Below, one piece after another: positions 12,801 through 24,407 of a stretch of 64,000 nt of DNA. Source of the stretch: Rhodocollybia butyracea. Lineage: Eukaryota; Basidiomycota; Agaricomycetes; Agaricales; Omphalotaceae. Numbering within the stretch: the first letter of the stretch is position 1; each line of letters opens with the position of its first letter. The DNA is taken from positions 62,001-126,000 of the forward strand of contig JADNRY010000126.1 in NCBI GenBank assembly GCA_015501585.1, given 5' to 3'. The notes under the pieces were generated by a model. The model did no database searches. It saw nothing but the letters and a program-made list of their open reading frames with translations, and was not told the origin of the DNA. The position numbers and the translations under genes were made by a program.

Positions 12801-13727
12801 TGCTGCTCAAGGCAACAAGGATGTTGTGCAGCTTTTGTTAGAGCACAAACAGATGCCAATGCCCAAGGTGGACACTATGGTAATGCCCTCCAGGCAGCTG
12901 CTGTTCAAGGCAACAAAGATGTTGTCCAGCTTTTGTTAGAACACACAGCAGATGCCAATGCCCAAGACCCAAGTTATGGAAATGCCCTCTATGTAGCTAC
13001 TGCTCAAGGCAACAAGGATATTGTCCAGATTTTGTTAGAGCACAAGGCAAATGTAAATGCCCAAGGTGGATATTTTGGAAATGCACTCCAAGCAGCTGCT
13101 GCTAGAGGCAGCAAGGATATTCTCCAACTTTTGTTAGAGCACATGGCAGATGTCAATGGCCAAGGTGGACACTATGGAAATGCACTCCAGGCAGCTACTA
13201 CTCATGGTGACAGGGATGTTGTCGATCTTTTGTTAGAGCACAAAGCAGATGTCAATGGCCAAGGTGGATACTATGGAAATGCACTCTACGCAGCTGCTGC
13301 TGAAGGCAAAATGGATATTTCCAAGGTTTTATTAGAGCACAAAGCAGATCCCAATGCCCAAGGTAGATTGTATGGAAATGCACTCCAGGCAGCAGCTGCT
13401 GAAGGCAACAAGGATATTGTCCAACTTTTGTTAGAGCACAAAGCAGATGTCAATGGCCAAGGTGGAGAGTATGGAAATGCACTCCAGGCAGCTGTTGCTC
13501 AAGGGAACAAGGATATTGTCCGGCTTTTGTTAGGATACGAGGCAGATGCCAATGTCCAAGGTGGACACTATGGAACTGCACTCCAGGCAGCTGTTGCTCA
13601 AGGTGACAAGTATATTGTCCAACTATTGTTAGAGCACAAAGGAGAAGCCAATACCCAAGATGGAAAGTATGAAAATGCACTCTATCAAGCAGCTGCTAAA
13701 GGCAACAAGGATACTGTCCAGCTGTAA
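9880..13727 (+). pseudogene. NACHT P-loop NTPase with ankyrin repeats (NLR-like), frameshifted
   Basis: Fungal NLR-like protein, a class known to act in non-self recognition and programmed cell death. Around introns 10137-10211, 10361-10412, 10438-10488 and 11026-11081 one reads WLKAPDPSTNF, a Walker A split by two introns (GKVGSGKT), and a Walker B-like VFLVLDAMDEC. A winged-helix-type segment (KAIRDALKKLPKSLEETY) follows, then LAHNSVKEFL, then 19 ankyrin repeats. The N-terminus is unclear: an ATG at 9880 followed by a likely intron runs into a stop, and a 13-T tract lies at about 10005. One base appears missing near 11235, where the frame jumps into LLGWLTY. One base is gained near 12484 and one lost near 12848, so the middle repeats lie in another frame. 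The last repeat is cut short at 13727. These may be real decay or homopolymer errors in the assembly. Confidence 0.8.
11880..13727 (+). repeat. 19 tandem 33-residue ankyrin units (99-bp DNA repeat)
   Basis: Units follow the pattern GGxYGNALQAAAAQGNKDIV then QLLLEHKADANAQ and are nearly identical at DNA level. Unit 6 lacks four residues and unit 19 is truncated. Most variation falls at a few positions: H/E/K/Y at position 3, Q/Y at 9, A/V/T near 11-13, and Q/E/G/D/R at 14. Antisense reading frames through the repeats are shadows of this periodicity. Confidence 0.9.
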
Positions 13728-15214
13728 ACACTCTAACATGTTGTTGAAGGTGGACCACCTGTCCAATGGATGTTGTTTCAGGTCTCAGCTGCTCCCCGGG
13801 CATGATACCTGCCGCTCTGCATTTACCTATTTGATATTGCTTATCTATATATATTGTTTACTGTACTTTGATTAAAGGGATTGTTTTTCCGGCCCTGTTT
13901 GCGCACGCCCTGTAAATCCTGCTGATAATTTTGTCACCTTCTACTATTGGGATCAAAATCTATTGCTCACACAAGAAATGCATTACTATCACATTCCTTA
14001 TGTCAGTATTCAAAGCCATACCTTCATTGTTACTTTAATTTCCTCTTCTCTTCTTACCATCATGATTTCATATTGTACAATAGCCTAACATCACCAAATA
14101 TACCAAGGTTCCTTTCAATCTCACCCTGTATGTGTTTTGTCCTCTGTATCAGACATGTCCACTTTTTTTTTTTTTTTTTTTTTTTCTTTTTTTTTTGACA
14201 TCACTGACCTTGACCTGCTCCCTTGTCTCCTTGATCAACAATTACTTTTTTTTTCTCTTACTCACTCTCTTTATTTTATATATATCTTTGAACTCTGAGC
14301 CATTTTCTTGGCAAATATACCCTTGCACTTCCGGCAACCCCCAAACCATAACATTAAAGTGACATTTTCTGCAATTTCCCTATCCAATATGATATCCTCC
14401 CTGGGTATCCCAAGGCCTGGGCTTTCCAGGGCACCCCTTGGTAACTCACAGCCTCTAAGTTATATTGACAATGTATATTTAAGCTGAGTCATGACCTGCA
14501 GGTTGACCTATGGGCATACCTGCACAGCCTGGATCCATCAGATTGCAGTACTGTTCCAATAGAAGGTCCAGGTCAGGCCCACCAGTTGATTTTTGTGGGT
14601 GTGTGTGTAAATATCTGTGCAGTGCTTTACCAGAATCTGAACTCATGTCCATTTCTCTATCATAATCAGCTATTCAGGTATTGGTTCCAATGAGTACTGC
14701 TTCAATCAGCAAAACATGTATGGACAGGAAGCTGTTTTCTGTCACTGTAGTATGTGCAGCCCTGGGGGCCACTGGGAGTGGTCAACCAGTCAGGGTTTCA
14801 TTTCATTTAACACTGAAGCTCCTGGTTATCAGAATCCAGAACTGAGACTTTCTGTCATATTATATATAGCAAAATGGAGCTGTTGTTAGTGATGGGTTGG
14901 GTCAGCCAGGTTGAGTTGGGTCTCGGGTCAGGACGGGCTGTATCTTCTTGACCCGAGTCCCACCCAAGAAACCTGAATCTGTAAGCGCTCAGGATAGCGC
15001 TCATGCACCCACCGCCTGCCTCCTTAAAGTGTTTGCTTCCATATTACCTTATGTGAAAGTTACTTGGGAAAGTAACTGTGTTTTTGTAAAGGAGAGCAGA
15101 TGGGATAATTAGGGCCAGACTCTCTTCATTGTGTGACCACCTCATAAGTTATCTTAACTTAAGATAAACATGCATATATCAATTTTATCAATAACCTTCC
15201 TCTTTCCAAGACAC
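13728..15214. other. Long non-coding stretch
   Basis: AT-rich sequence with a T-rich tract (about 14164-14200) and a G-rich GGGTTGGGT-like segment at about 14887-14935. No convincing coding frame, RNA gene or repeat shared with the rest of the window was seen. Confidence 0.5.
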
Positions 15215-15448
15215 CTAAGATAGGGCTCATGGACGATCTGCTCACATCACGTGTGTGCAAAACAATTAATAGCACCTTGCAAACTTTGTTTTTGCAAAAA
15301 CTGCCACTGCAGAGCTTTAGAGAGGACTTTTACCAACAAGTTGTTGCGAGCAGATTTCTGGAATTCGCATGTTTGAGACCGCTATTAATTTTTTGAGATG
15401 GACATTGACACGTGACGTGAGCGGATCGTCCATGAGCCCTACCTTACT
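15215..15448. mobile_element. Foldback MITE
   Basis: About 40 bp at the left (TAGGGCTCATGGACGATCTG, then CTCACATCACGTGT) recur inverted at the right end (ACACGTGACGTGAGCGGATC, then GTCCATGAGCCCTA). The interior is also partly inverted (aattaatagc and gctattaatt), so most of the 234-bp unit can fold on itself. No target duplication is obvious. It lies 74 bp upstream of the gene starting at 15522. Confidence 0.7.
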
Positions 15449-15521
15449 AGAAACACTCGAAGTCGCCTAGGACCAGGGGAATCAATTCTCATTTTGACGT
15501 GACAATGATGATTGTCACAAA

Positions 15522-16518
15522 ATGACTGGAGAACCACGCTATTGGACCAGAAAGACCACGCTGGGCACCGGCAGAACTTCCAACACCTCTGCTGTTCAGG
15601 CTCAAGTAGCCACGGACAGTCAGGGTGAGCAGGAAGGACTCCCAACCAAACTACAGTCTCCACCGCCAAACAGTACCCAACCTGGCCCGTCCAACACGCA
15701 TGACATGTTGGTTCAACCACCTTCACCAACTTTCAGTCAAACCTTGAGGGATGAAGAGGAGTGAGTTGCAGAAAATGCACTCAAGTTTCCACCTTCTAGA
15801 CACTCAGATGTCCTACCGCCCAAACCTCAGTACCCGGGAGGCTATGCCAGGAACTTGAGCAGTCTTGGCAGTGTCAACCCATACACTGGTTATCAACCCG
15901 GACATCATCTGTCCAGTTTTGTTGACCAGAGAAACCATCTACTGGCTCCTGCTCCCATGTATCTTGAACCACCAGCCATCCTGACCACGGACATGGACTC
16001 AGGTAAGACAGCGGAACCACCGTTGTTTAACAGCAGGCTGACCTCATCACACAGGCCGAACTGGCCCAGTACATCTCCCACAGAGTCCAAGCGGAGGTGA
16101 ATCACCACTACTGCAGAGCCTGATGGTGGCAATGATGCGTTGCCTGAGAGGTATGAGCTTCACTGCACATCGCGCAACCTAACATCTAACGGTGCACATT
16201 GCCCTTCCCATCTTACCTAGAGGACAACACTCCGAGGAATGTCAATCTCAAGGATCTCCTCTCAGACAGAGACACGCACGTAAACCATCACCAGTCACCG
16301 CTGAGGCTCAGAGCCCCTGACCCTCGAGGATACTCTCCCAGAACTCAACGATCTTCTCAATCTCTAGACGCGAGACCTGAGGAACCAGGTATCATGCAGT
16401 ATGCATACATGACACCAGCCGAGAGGGCGGAACGCCCTGGTATTCTTCCTTTCTACAAAGTCAATCTGCTACAGCCCAGGGGTCTCATGGACCCAGAACT
16501 AGCATTGAGTCAGGCAAA
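15522..16518 (+). CDS. Truncated multi-exon gene of unknown function
   Basis: Starts with MTGEPRYWTRKTTLGTG. It reads through about four exons with short introns: a 5' border near 15761, one intron at about 16004-16054, and one from about 16152 to 16219. The spliced frame runs through Pro/Ser-rich sequence to YMTPAERAERPGILPFYKVN and DPELALSQAKG. Coding is then cut at 16518 by the inverted-repeat element. No domain is recognised; the composition resembles the N-terminal part of a gag-like or low-complexity nuclear protein. The internal splice sites are my best reading only. Confidence 0.4.
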
Positions 16519-18069
16519 GGGATGATTTTATTTGGCAACCCGGTTGCCAGTGCAGCAACCCCTTTGTTATTTGGCAACCCGATTGCCACCAGCCGGACTG
16601 CGCCATGGGGATGCCCAAAAAGGTCCTATGTGTGACAATATTAATAGTGTGACATTATAATATATGGATTATTCTATTTGGCAACCCGTTTGGAGAGTGG
16701 CAACCTCACCTAAATTGACAACCCCTACTTTGTGTTTCTTTTCAGTGGGGTTGCCACTCGGCCCTGCTCCGGTGTATAACGGAGTGATGTCACAGGCTGT
16801 CAGATCTGAGATACATACTATGAGTGAAGGGCCAAGGCGCAATTGCTCAAAATGTTGACACATGGCAACTTAATTACTATTGGGGGTGTAATGAATTTAA
16901 ATGAAGATAATTCAGTATGAATCACAATGTACCAGACAGGTGATGCAGTGTGCCAATGCCCAAGCTGGTCAAAATTTTTAGCCACCTTGTGCACTTGCAA
17001 AGTCGACAGGAGACCATGCATGCCAGTCCCCATCACCCAGGCTGGCTAACAAATTTGGCCGCCCCATGAGACTAGCTCCCCAGCCGGCCAAAAATCTTGG
17101 CCGCCTCACACACAGTGTGACAATGTTCTGAAACTGTTATAACCATGGTTTGCACCAGTGTATTGCCAAACCGGTGTACCAGTGAGGCGGATCTTATCAG
17201 GTCAGTGCAAGGTTTGCTGAGATTTAACAAATATACCACTGGTGCAGCTCTTGGTTTGCCTTGCAGGGTGGCCAAAATTTTTGGCTGCCATGGACTAGGG
17301 CACACTTACAGGCTCAGAAATTGTGGCTGCCCCGGGACTCTGAGCTGGTCTAGGAATGTACTGGCACTCTGCAGGTGACTGGTACCTGTAGCTATAGGCC
17401 CCTGCTTATGTTTCTGCATGCACTGCATCACTTGTACTTGCAATGCATACTTACAGGGCGGCCAAAATTTTTGGCCACCATAGAAGCTGTCTAGGGCACA
17501 CTTACAGGCTCATCAGAGTTTCTGGCACTGGGAACTGGTCCAGAACACTTACAAGGGCGGCGAAACATTTCAGAGCTGGACTTGGGCACACTTGGATGAC
17601 CCAGCCAAAAAAATATTAGATCAGTAGCAAAGTCATGCAGCTTGAGTGGGAAAAATTCTAATGGGAAAAGAACAATGTAAGCTTTGGAAAATGTACAAAA
17701 TGCATAGCACAGCCACTGGGAATGCATCTTCTGACATGCACATCAAGATGTGCAAGCCTATTGACTGAAAAGACAAAAGGATAAGTGCAGTGTGGCTGTG
17801 CTATTTGTTCCACAAAGCTGGGATTGTGGTCACCACAACAAATAGCACAGAATGCACTTGCACTATAACTAATTGGTGTGGTTGTGCTCAGTAGATCAGA
17901 TCTTAAAGGTTGAGTTTACATAATATATTATAATGTCACACTATTAATATTGTCACACATAGGACCTTTTTGGGCATCCCCATGGTGCAGTCTGGCCGGT
18001 GGCAATCGGGTTGCCAAATAACAAAGGGGTTGCTGCACTGGCAACTGGGTTGCCAAATAAAATCATCCC
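16519..18069. mobile_element. 1.55-kb non-autonomous element with 147-bp terminal inverted repeats
   Basis: The left end (GGGATGATTTTATTTGGCAA, to 16665) is repeated inverted at 17923-18069 with few changes. Within each end the motif ATTTGGCAACCC occurs twice. No transposase frame lies inside. No target duplication is visible: the left flank ends in aggcaaa and the right flank begins attgtg. The left flank is the truncated gene and the right flank is a hAT pseudogene, so either a deletion accompanied insertion or two copies recombined. Confidence 0.75.
16960..17480. repeat. Repeated palindromic motif GGCCAAAATTTTTGGC
   Basis: Near-palindromic variants of GGCCAAAATTTTTGGCC occur at about 16968, 17084, 17270 and 17458, with a weaker one near 17050. 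They are internal subrepeats of the inverted-repeat element and may be binding sites, or remnants of an internal tandem array. Confidence 0.55.
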
Positions 18070-18610
18070 ATTGTGTGAGCAGTGTTTCAAATGCCGGGAC
18101 GGCCTTGTAAATAGACACATTCTTACTTAAAGATATAAGGACATGACACACCTCAAGAATTGCCCTACAATCTTTAACATGTGCCCAGTCTGCTGACAAG
18201 AATTTGAATGCAGACCATGGAAAGTTTTTCCTTGCTTGCAAATAACAGTAATGGGGCCAAAGAGAGCATCTGCAACCTTGATGAATCTGTTAATAGGCTG
18301 TGTACCAATGTTAGCCATAGAATAGCTTAAGAAATTGAGAAATACCTTTGCCAGCCTCAATCCTTGGTCTACCATCCCAAATGCAGATCCCCAGTGAGTG
18401 TTGCCATGTAAAATCATGGAGAGCAGCTTGTCAATATTGAATTCCCTTTGAATTTTCTGAAACTGTTGAATGTGTTGGCCAGAAGCTTGAATTTTGGTTG
18501 AGAGTGTCCACAGTGCGGCAATAACATCCAGTGAGCTCCCAAGAACACAGCTGTCAGGATCGGCGGGGTCATATTCCCATATTGCCTGTGAGGTCTCAAA
18601 TGTGGCAGTC
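18070..18610 (-). pseudogene. hAT-family transposase fragment
   Basis: The minus strand reads ADPDSCVLGSSLDVIAALWT, IQREFNIDKLLSMILHGNTH, WGSAFGMVDQGLRLAK, an intron (plus coordinates 18298-18345), INRFIKVADALFGPITVI, then after a frameshift NFPWSAFKFLSADWAHVKDC and finally FETLLTQW. This matches the central part of basidiomycete hAT transposases (the RWGSAYxMLDRA, ADELFGPIT, WxRVKDAR region). It is cut upstream by the LTR at 18611 and downstream by the inverted-repeat element, and is non-functional. Confidence 0.75.
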
Positions 18611-19411
18611 TGTCATGCCCTAGGCATATACGGACTGCCAATATTTCCCACTTACAGTTACATAACCTGCTCCCACCGCATTTCCAGTTCTGATACACTT
18701 CTGCTTTGCTTATGTTCTTTTTCTTTCACTGGACACTTTCTATAGACCCGCCAATCCATTCCCCATCATTCTTACAATCATATATATGCTTTATGCCCAT
18801 CCCACCGCTGCCGCTTATGTCCATCATTGTCTTCTCATCCCTTGTACTTCTTTTGGCTATTCTTGTCTTTTTTACTCTCAGATTATTACCTATCACTACT
18901 CCGGTCCTCAAGTACCCTTTATATAGTTCCGTACCATGTCAAGTACAGTAGATTGGAAATATTGCTTAATCCCTTGACTTGTGTGCTCTTGTGTGTTCCA
19001 GTTTCTTGCTTCATCTGTTTCTTTAACTCTGTTCCTTCACTCCATCATTTTCATAACCTCTGCAATTTACTCTATTCAGATCTGACTTGTTTGCATGCTA
19101 TCTGGTCAGCCTCTGCCCCTGCCTACTCAGTCATATCCGAAGCCTCTTGCACTTAGCAGGTCCTACCCTTCGAGTCAGGAACTCTCCTATTCTTAGGCTT
19201 ACTTGCCAAGTTTATTCTATTGCCTGTAGTACAGACCCACCATCCTTACATTAGTCCCTTGGACAATCCTGACACAAGTCTTACACCACATAGGCACTTT
19301 GGAACCATTCTACACTCACATCCTTTCACATCTCAAACCAACTTTCCCAGTCGGCTGAACAACAGCAGTATGGAGCGTATCTGCACTTTGGTTTCCAGGT
19401 TTGTAACCCGC
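18611..19411 (+). mobile_element. LTR fragment, family F (TGTCATGCCC...), 3' end missing
   Basis: Starts TGTCATGCCCTAGGCATATA and matches, in reverse orientation, the complete solo LTR at 21724-22567. Identity stops after TTTGTAACCCGC, so the last ~40 bp are missing. It abuts the hAT fragment on its left. Confidence 0.75.
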
Positions 19412-20137
19412 TAATGTATCTGTGAAAGTCCAATATTTGCATGATTGCAACCATTAATACTTGCACTTTTATTTATGCAAGGTCTCATTGAGTTGTCGAA
19501 GGTTAACCTCCTCTGAATTATTATTGACTAGGCTTTTGTAGTCAAGACTCTATATTCTTGTTACTCTGTCCCACACATGGGGTTATTGTGTTTTCTAGGT
19601 TTTACTTCTCAGAATACTTAGAGAGAAGTGGCCAAGTGTCCAAAACAAAACAATAGGCCAAGTGCCTTTCAACAATAGGACCAAATGTCCAAAAACAATA
19701 AGTCAACAATATGACTTGTCACTCTAGAATTACAACCACCACACTTGTAACACCTCCTCCCATCTTGCCTGATTCCCTTCCGGCCGTGCCTTATGGTGCG
19801 GCCTTAATTGTTGTTGCATTGCGACTCTTATCTTATCTTATCTCACGATTAGATATCATTTCGATTACTATAACTAGTCGAATTACATAAATTACTGTAG
19901 TTCTTCTACACCATGAGTACACAATTGCATAGCCTTTGTCGTGCTCTTTCATGTGACCGTAAGACTCTTGCCTAAGGGTGTTATACTTTTTTGAGCATCA
20001 AAAATCTTTATTAAAAGATTGTGTGCACAAAACTATGAGAAGTAATAACTACTTGACTATATAAAGTAATCTAAAAATTATCACCACTCTTACTCCGCAT
20101 CAAAAGTGCCAAGCAAAATCAACAATAGTTCAATCAC
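19412..20137 (+). other. Probable 5' leader of Gypsy element A
   Basis: No coding region. It contains a short repeated phrase (gccaagtgtccaaa, then gccaagtgcctttc, then ccaaatgtccaaa at 19630-19695). A possible LTR end (ACTTGTAACACC, about 19742-19753) lies upstream of the gag start. The LTR of A cannot be defined because no second copy is present. Confidence 0.3.
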
Positions 20138-21723
20138 ATGGACCAAAACAGGAACTCAGAGAAGTCCCAACAAGATGCGAGCAATTGCCACTCACAACAT
20201 GGTGATGCCACGTCACCAATAAATTCACACAACAGTAGTCATAGTTCAAGAGTATCACCATATGCAGGACAAAGTCCAGAAATTGAGCCATCTAACGACA
20301 GGCAGAATGTAAGTGATGTCGAAGACATCTGTGAGCGTGCGTCGAATACGACGCACAATAAACTATGTGAGTCTAATGAGTCTCAGGGAGCCTTTAGCAA
20401 TAAAGGCTTTGCAGACATGCATGACCTCAAGGAGGCCATGCAAGAACTATCGCAGTTCTATGGGCAAGGTGCGCAAGCACTAAACCGTATAGCTACCGCG
20501 GTAGAACATTGGTCCGGACCATCCGGAATGATTAAGTCCAGACTGTTACCAGATACTGGTAACCTTACGAGCATAGCAATGCCCATAGCCTGTCCACCAG
20601 CAGTAATGCCAGTGGTATTACAGGCAGCCATACTGCCTGACAACAAACAAACAAGTCGTTGGGAAGGCATAAAGCCTACCACACATCCGTTCCATCAAAC
20701 GATGGGACTATACAAACCACCAGGTGCCCAAGATTGGAGACCTAAAGAGTCTTTTAAGCCAACACATAACATGTGGCATACAGATTCATTCGATCCAATA
20801 GACCCACCTGAAGGTGAAGGTCTATTTGACAACCTTGAAACCAAGGTTGTAGAAGAAGGTGATCACCAAAGCAATCCCTATAATAACTTTGGCGACTTTG
20901 TAATGCTTAGGAAGAATCAAACTTCCCAAACAAACAAAATGCCAAATAAAGGAGTTCATGCAAATGAAATCCCAGTCATCAACATATCAAACTCGACAAT
21001 GGGTAAATCAAATGAACCCCAGACACTTCGTTACTCTCCAGTAATAAGGCATAATGTCTTCACAGGAAGACTGTCTCCAGCCCCAAGAGGACTGAGATCA
21101 TTACCTACTCCGCCTACAATTAGTAGACAGAAGAATGACCCAATCCAACGGACGGAGTCAACAATAGTGGGACCATTGAGAAATGAGTCCCTTATCAAAG
21201 CTCACAAAGCATTCATTCAAGAATTGAATGAACATTATCGTAAAAATCAACCATTGGTTGATGTTAGTATTACTACACAAGGAATACAAATGAAAACAAT
21301 AGCGCCATCAGCACCAATAACGGTATGCATGGCGCAAACACAGACAACGACGCAAGTCATTTATCAACAAAACACACAAGGACCTGGTCCAAGCACAATG
21401 GTACTACATACAGTAGTACCACCCGCACAACAACAGTTACCTCCAGTAATTCTTACACAGCAAGTACAAACAGTACCCGCTAAAATGAAGGCTCCTGTAA
21501 AGAAAGAGCCAATTACTATGGTGATCCCACCAGTAGTAGTACAACAAGCAGTACCACAAACAGTAGTACTACCAACACTGCCAGCTACAATAGTACAGGC
21601 ATTGCCAATAGTAGTACCGACAATGGTACCACTGATAAATGAAGTACAGAATAATACTGCACTGATGGCAATAAGATCGCCTAGTATGCTGCTCCTGAAT
21701 GGGATAGCGAGCAATTGGGAAAG

Positions 21724-22567
21724 TGTAAGGATCTAGGTGGAATCCTTTGAGCGCGGGTTACAAACCTGGAAACCAAAGTGTGGATACGCTCCGTACTGCC
21801 GTTGTTCAGCCAAACTGGGAGAGTTGGTTTGAGATGTGAAAGGATGTGAGTGTAGAATGGTTCCAAAGTGCCTATGGGATGTAAGACTTGTGTCGGGATT
21901 GTCCAAGGGACTAATGTAAGGACGGCAAGTCCATACAGGCGATAGAATGAACTCGGCGAGTAAGCCTAAGAGTAGATGAGTTTCCGACTCGAAGGGTAGG
22001 ACCCACAAAGTGCAAGCAGCTTTGATAGCGATATGAGCGGAAGCGGAAGGTCAAGCAGTAGCTGACCTGATGCAACGCAAACAGAGTGGAACCAAATAGA
22101 TGATAGTAAACTGCAGAGGTTGTGAAAACAATGGAGTGAAGAAACAGAGTTGAAGAAACAGATAAAGTGAGAAACCGGAACACACAAGAGCACACAAGTC
22201 AAATGGTTAAGCAATATTTCCAATCTACTGTACTTGACATGGTACGGAACTATTTAAAGGGTACTCGAGGACCGGAGTAGCGATAGGTAATAATCCAAGA
22301 GTAGAAATGACAAGAATAGCCAAAAGAAGTACAAGGGATGAAAGACAATGATGGACATAAGCGGAAGCGGCGGGATGAGCATAAAGCATATGTATGATTG
22401 TAAGAATGATGGAGAATGGATCGGCGGGATCATAGAAAGTGTATGGTGAAGGAAATAGTAAGACAGAAGCAAAGCGGAAGTGTATCAGAACCAGAAATGC
22501 GGTGGGAGCGGATTATGTAACTGTAAGCGGGAAACATCGGCAGTCGGTATATGCCTAGGGCATGACA
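21724..22567 (-). mobile_element. Solo LTR, family F, in gag of A
   Basis: 844 bp with ends TGTAAGGATC...CATGACA, flanked by the 5-bp target duplication GAAAG (21719-21723 and 22568-22572). Removing it with one duplication copy rejoins the A frame as NWES/RVAIQ. On the minus strand it reads TGTCATGCCC...CCTTACA, the same family as 18611-19411. Confidence 0.9.
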
Positions 22568-22816
22568 GAAAGTCGTGTAGCGATTCAGAGACAACATAAC
22601 TATAGTCTCAGAACATCTGGTATGATACCGGATGCATTCCCTGACCAGATGGTAGGATTCAATGACAATGGCATCCCCATTGACAAGCTAACTACTCCAC
22701 GAGAAGTTTGGGATTGGGAGTATTATAATACTTCCTCACAGAACGCTCAATTGTCGCAACCCTATAAGGGTGGCAGAGTTAGGTATGCCTCCGGCACACC
22801 TCACTGCCAAGATATC

Positions 22817-23431
22817 AGTATTTTTCTGCCATAAAAGGCTAGGAAATATATTACATTTTTCAGTTCATTTTGCAGTAATTTTGTCCCCTGTAAAATATCA
22901 TGTTTTGCATCTGTGAAAGGTGTGGGAAAATAAAACCTTTTTCGGCAGTTATTCCGCTGGAAAAAGTACATATTTTACCAAATCTATTTTTGTTGAAATA
23001 TTTCTAATTTTTCCATAATTTTTACCTTTGTAAAAGCTTTGTTTTGACCTTTGTAATATATTGGCTTTTTCAAAAGATTTTACTTAGGAAAAATATGCTG
23101 CGAAAAGAAACAGGCAATGAATGGGTCAAAGGAATCCTTTGTCCGGGCCGGCCGTAAAATAAATCCTTTTTCACAAGAAAAATACAATGAAAAATACAAT
23201 ATTTTGCCACTGTTATAAAACCACTTTTTCAGTGGCAAAAAATGTAGAAAAATAACAAATATTTCCGGAAAAATAGCTAATGTAAAATATGTTATTTTAC
23301 AGGTGAAAAAGGATCTATTTTTCCACACCTTTTTCTTCTGAAACAAATGATATTTTGCAGGGGAGAAAAACACTGAAAAATCAATGTTAAAATGTCATAT
23401 ATTTCCTTGCCTTTTACAGAGGCAAAATATT
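22817..23431. mobile_element. AT-rich MITE with long imperfect inverted ends
   Basis: 615 bp, very AT-rich, flanked by GATATC on both sides (22811-22816 and 23432-23437). About 90 bp at each end are imperfectly inverted; AAGGCTAGGAAATATATTAC at the left corresponds to AAGGCAAGGAAATATATGAC on the reverse of the right end. Excision with one GATATC restores the gag frame (TPHCQDI/LAVPGD), so the borders are well supported. No coding region is seen inside. Confidence 0.85.
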
Positions 23432-24407
23432 GATATCCTGGCAGTGCCTGGAGATCCTGATGATAACTCCAATAACTCTGACTCTAGCGATAGAGACAAG
23501 AAGCGTAAAGGTATGCCTTGGTCTGATGAATCATCAGACGATAACGACAAGGAGTCTGATTCTCACTCCTCATCTAACAATTCCTGGGTGAATTATATAA
23601 TTCAACCACAGGCAAATCTTAGTAAATTGCAACAGTGTAAGCTGTGACGAAAACTTGCAGCTAAACTGCGAGAGAAAACAGGGGAGGATGAACATCGTGC
23701 CCGATGGAAACACCAGGTACACAGAGTGTATCGACATATGGTATGTCATGTGGTGGGGAAACCCATCACAACTACAGACGGAGCTAAGAATATCAAGCTC
23801 CCAATGCCTGAGGCATACAATGGTACGCCAGACGTAGAGATTTTCGAGAGATGGTTACCCATCCTTCTCAGATGGATGGCTGTAAATTGCTATTGTGGTA
23901 AAGACCACAATAAAACACGCCTCCAGGTACTGGGGTTATTCCTCAAGGACAAAGCCCTTGATTGGTACAATGACAAAGTTGATGGACCTCATAGGATCAC
24001 AATATCCTGGAAATTTGAAGATGCCATAATAGGAATTTTTGATAGATGCGTACAAGCATCTACAAAACATCAAGCTGCTCAGCAGTTTGAACAAGTAATA
24101 TACTCGCCCGCTAAAGGCATATGAGATTATCATGCCACCCTATTAAGATGGGCAGCAAGGATGCAACAGCCGCCTAATTTGGCTGCGATGCGCAATCAAT
24201 TCATTAATGGGTTACCCATTATGATATTGAAACATCTAGCAAACCAAGGCATTGTTCCAGAGTATGCTAAACTCAGAACAATGGTCAAGGCAGTTACTAG
24301 ACTCGAGGACAATTATCATCTCAAAGATTACTATGTGACTTCACATAAGAAACCAAGTCCTGAAGACTCGAAATATATCACTAAGTGAATACACTGTGAA
24401 GCAAAAG

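Noticed and set aside
12121..13680. Minus-strand open frames rich in His/Leu/Trp across the ankyrin array
   Set aside because: They follow the 99-bp periodicity of the coding strand and are shadows.
11880..13727. CRISPR-like or minisatellite interpretation of the 99-bp repeats
   Set aside because: Units code for ankyrin repeats without unique spacers, and the genome is eukaryotic.
14160..14200. Long T-rich tract as a retroposon poly(A) tail
   Set aside because: No non-LTR coding remnant or target duplication was found around it.
18611..22567. Inverted LTR-like pair suggesting a large palindromic transposon
   Set aside because: The right copy has its own GAAAG duplication and interrupts a continuous gag frame, so it is a separate solo LTR rather than the end of one element.
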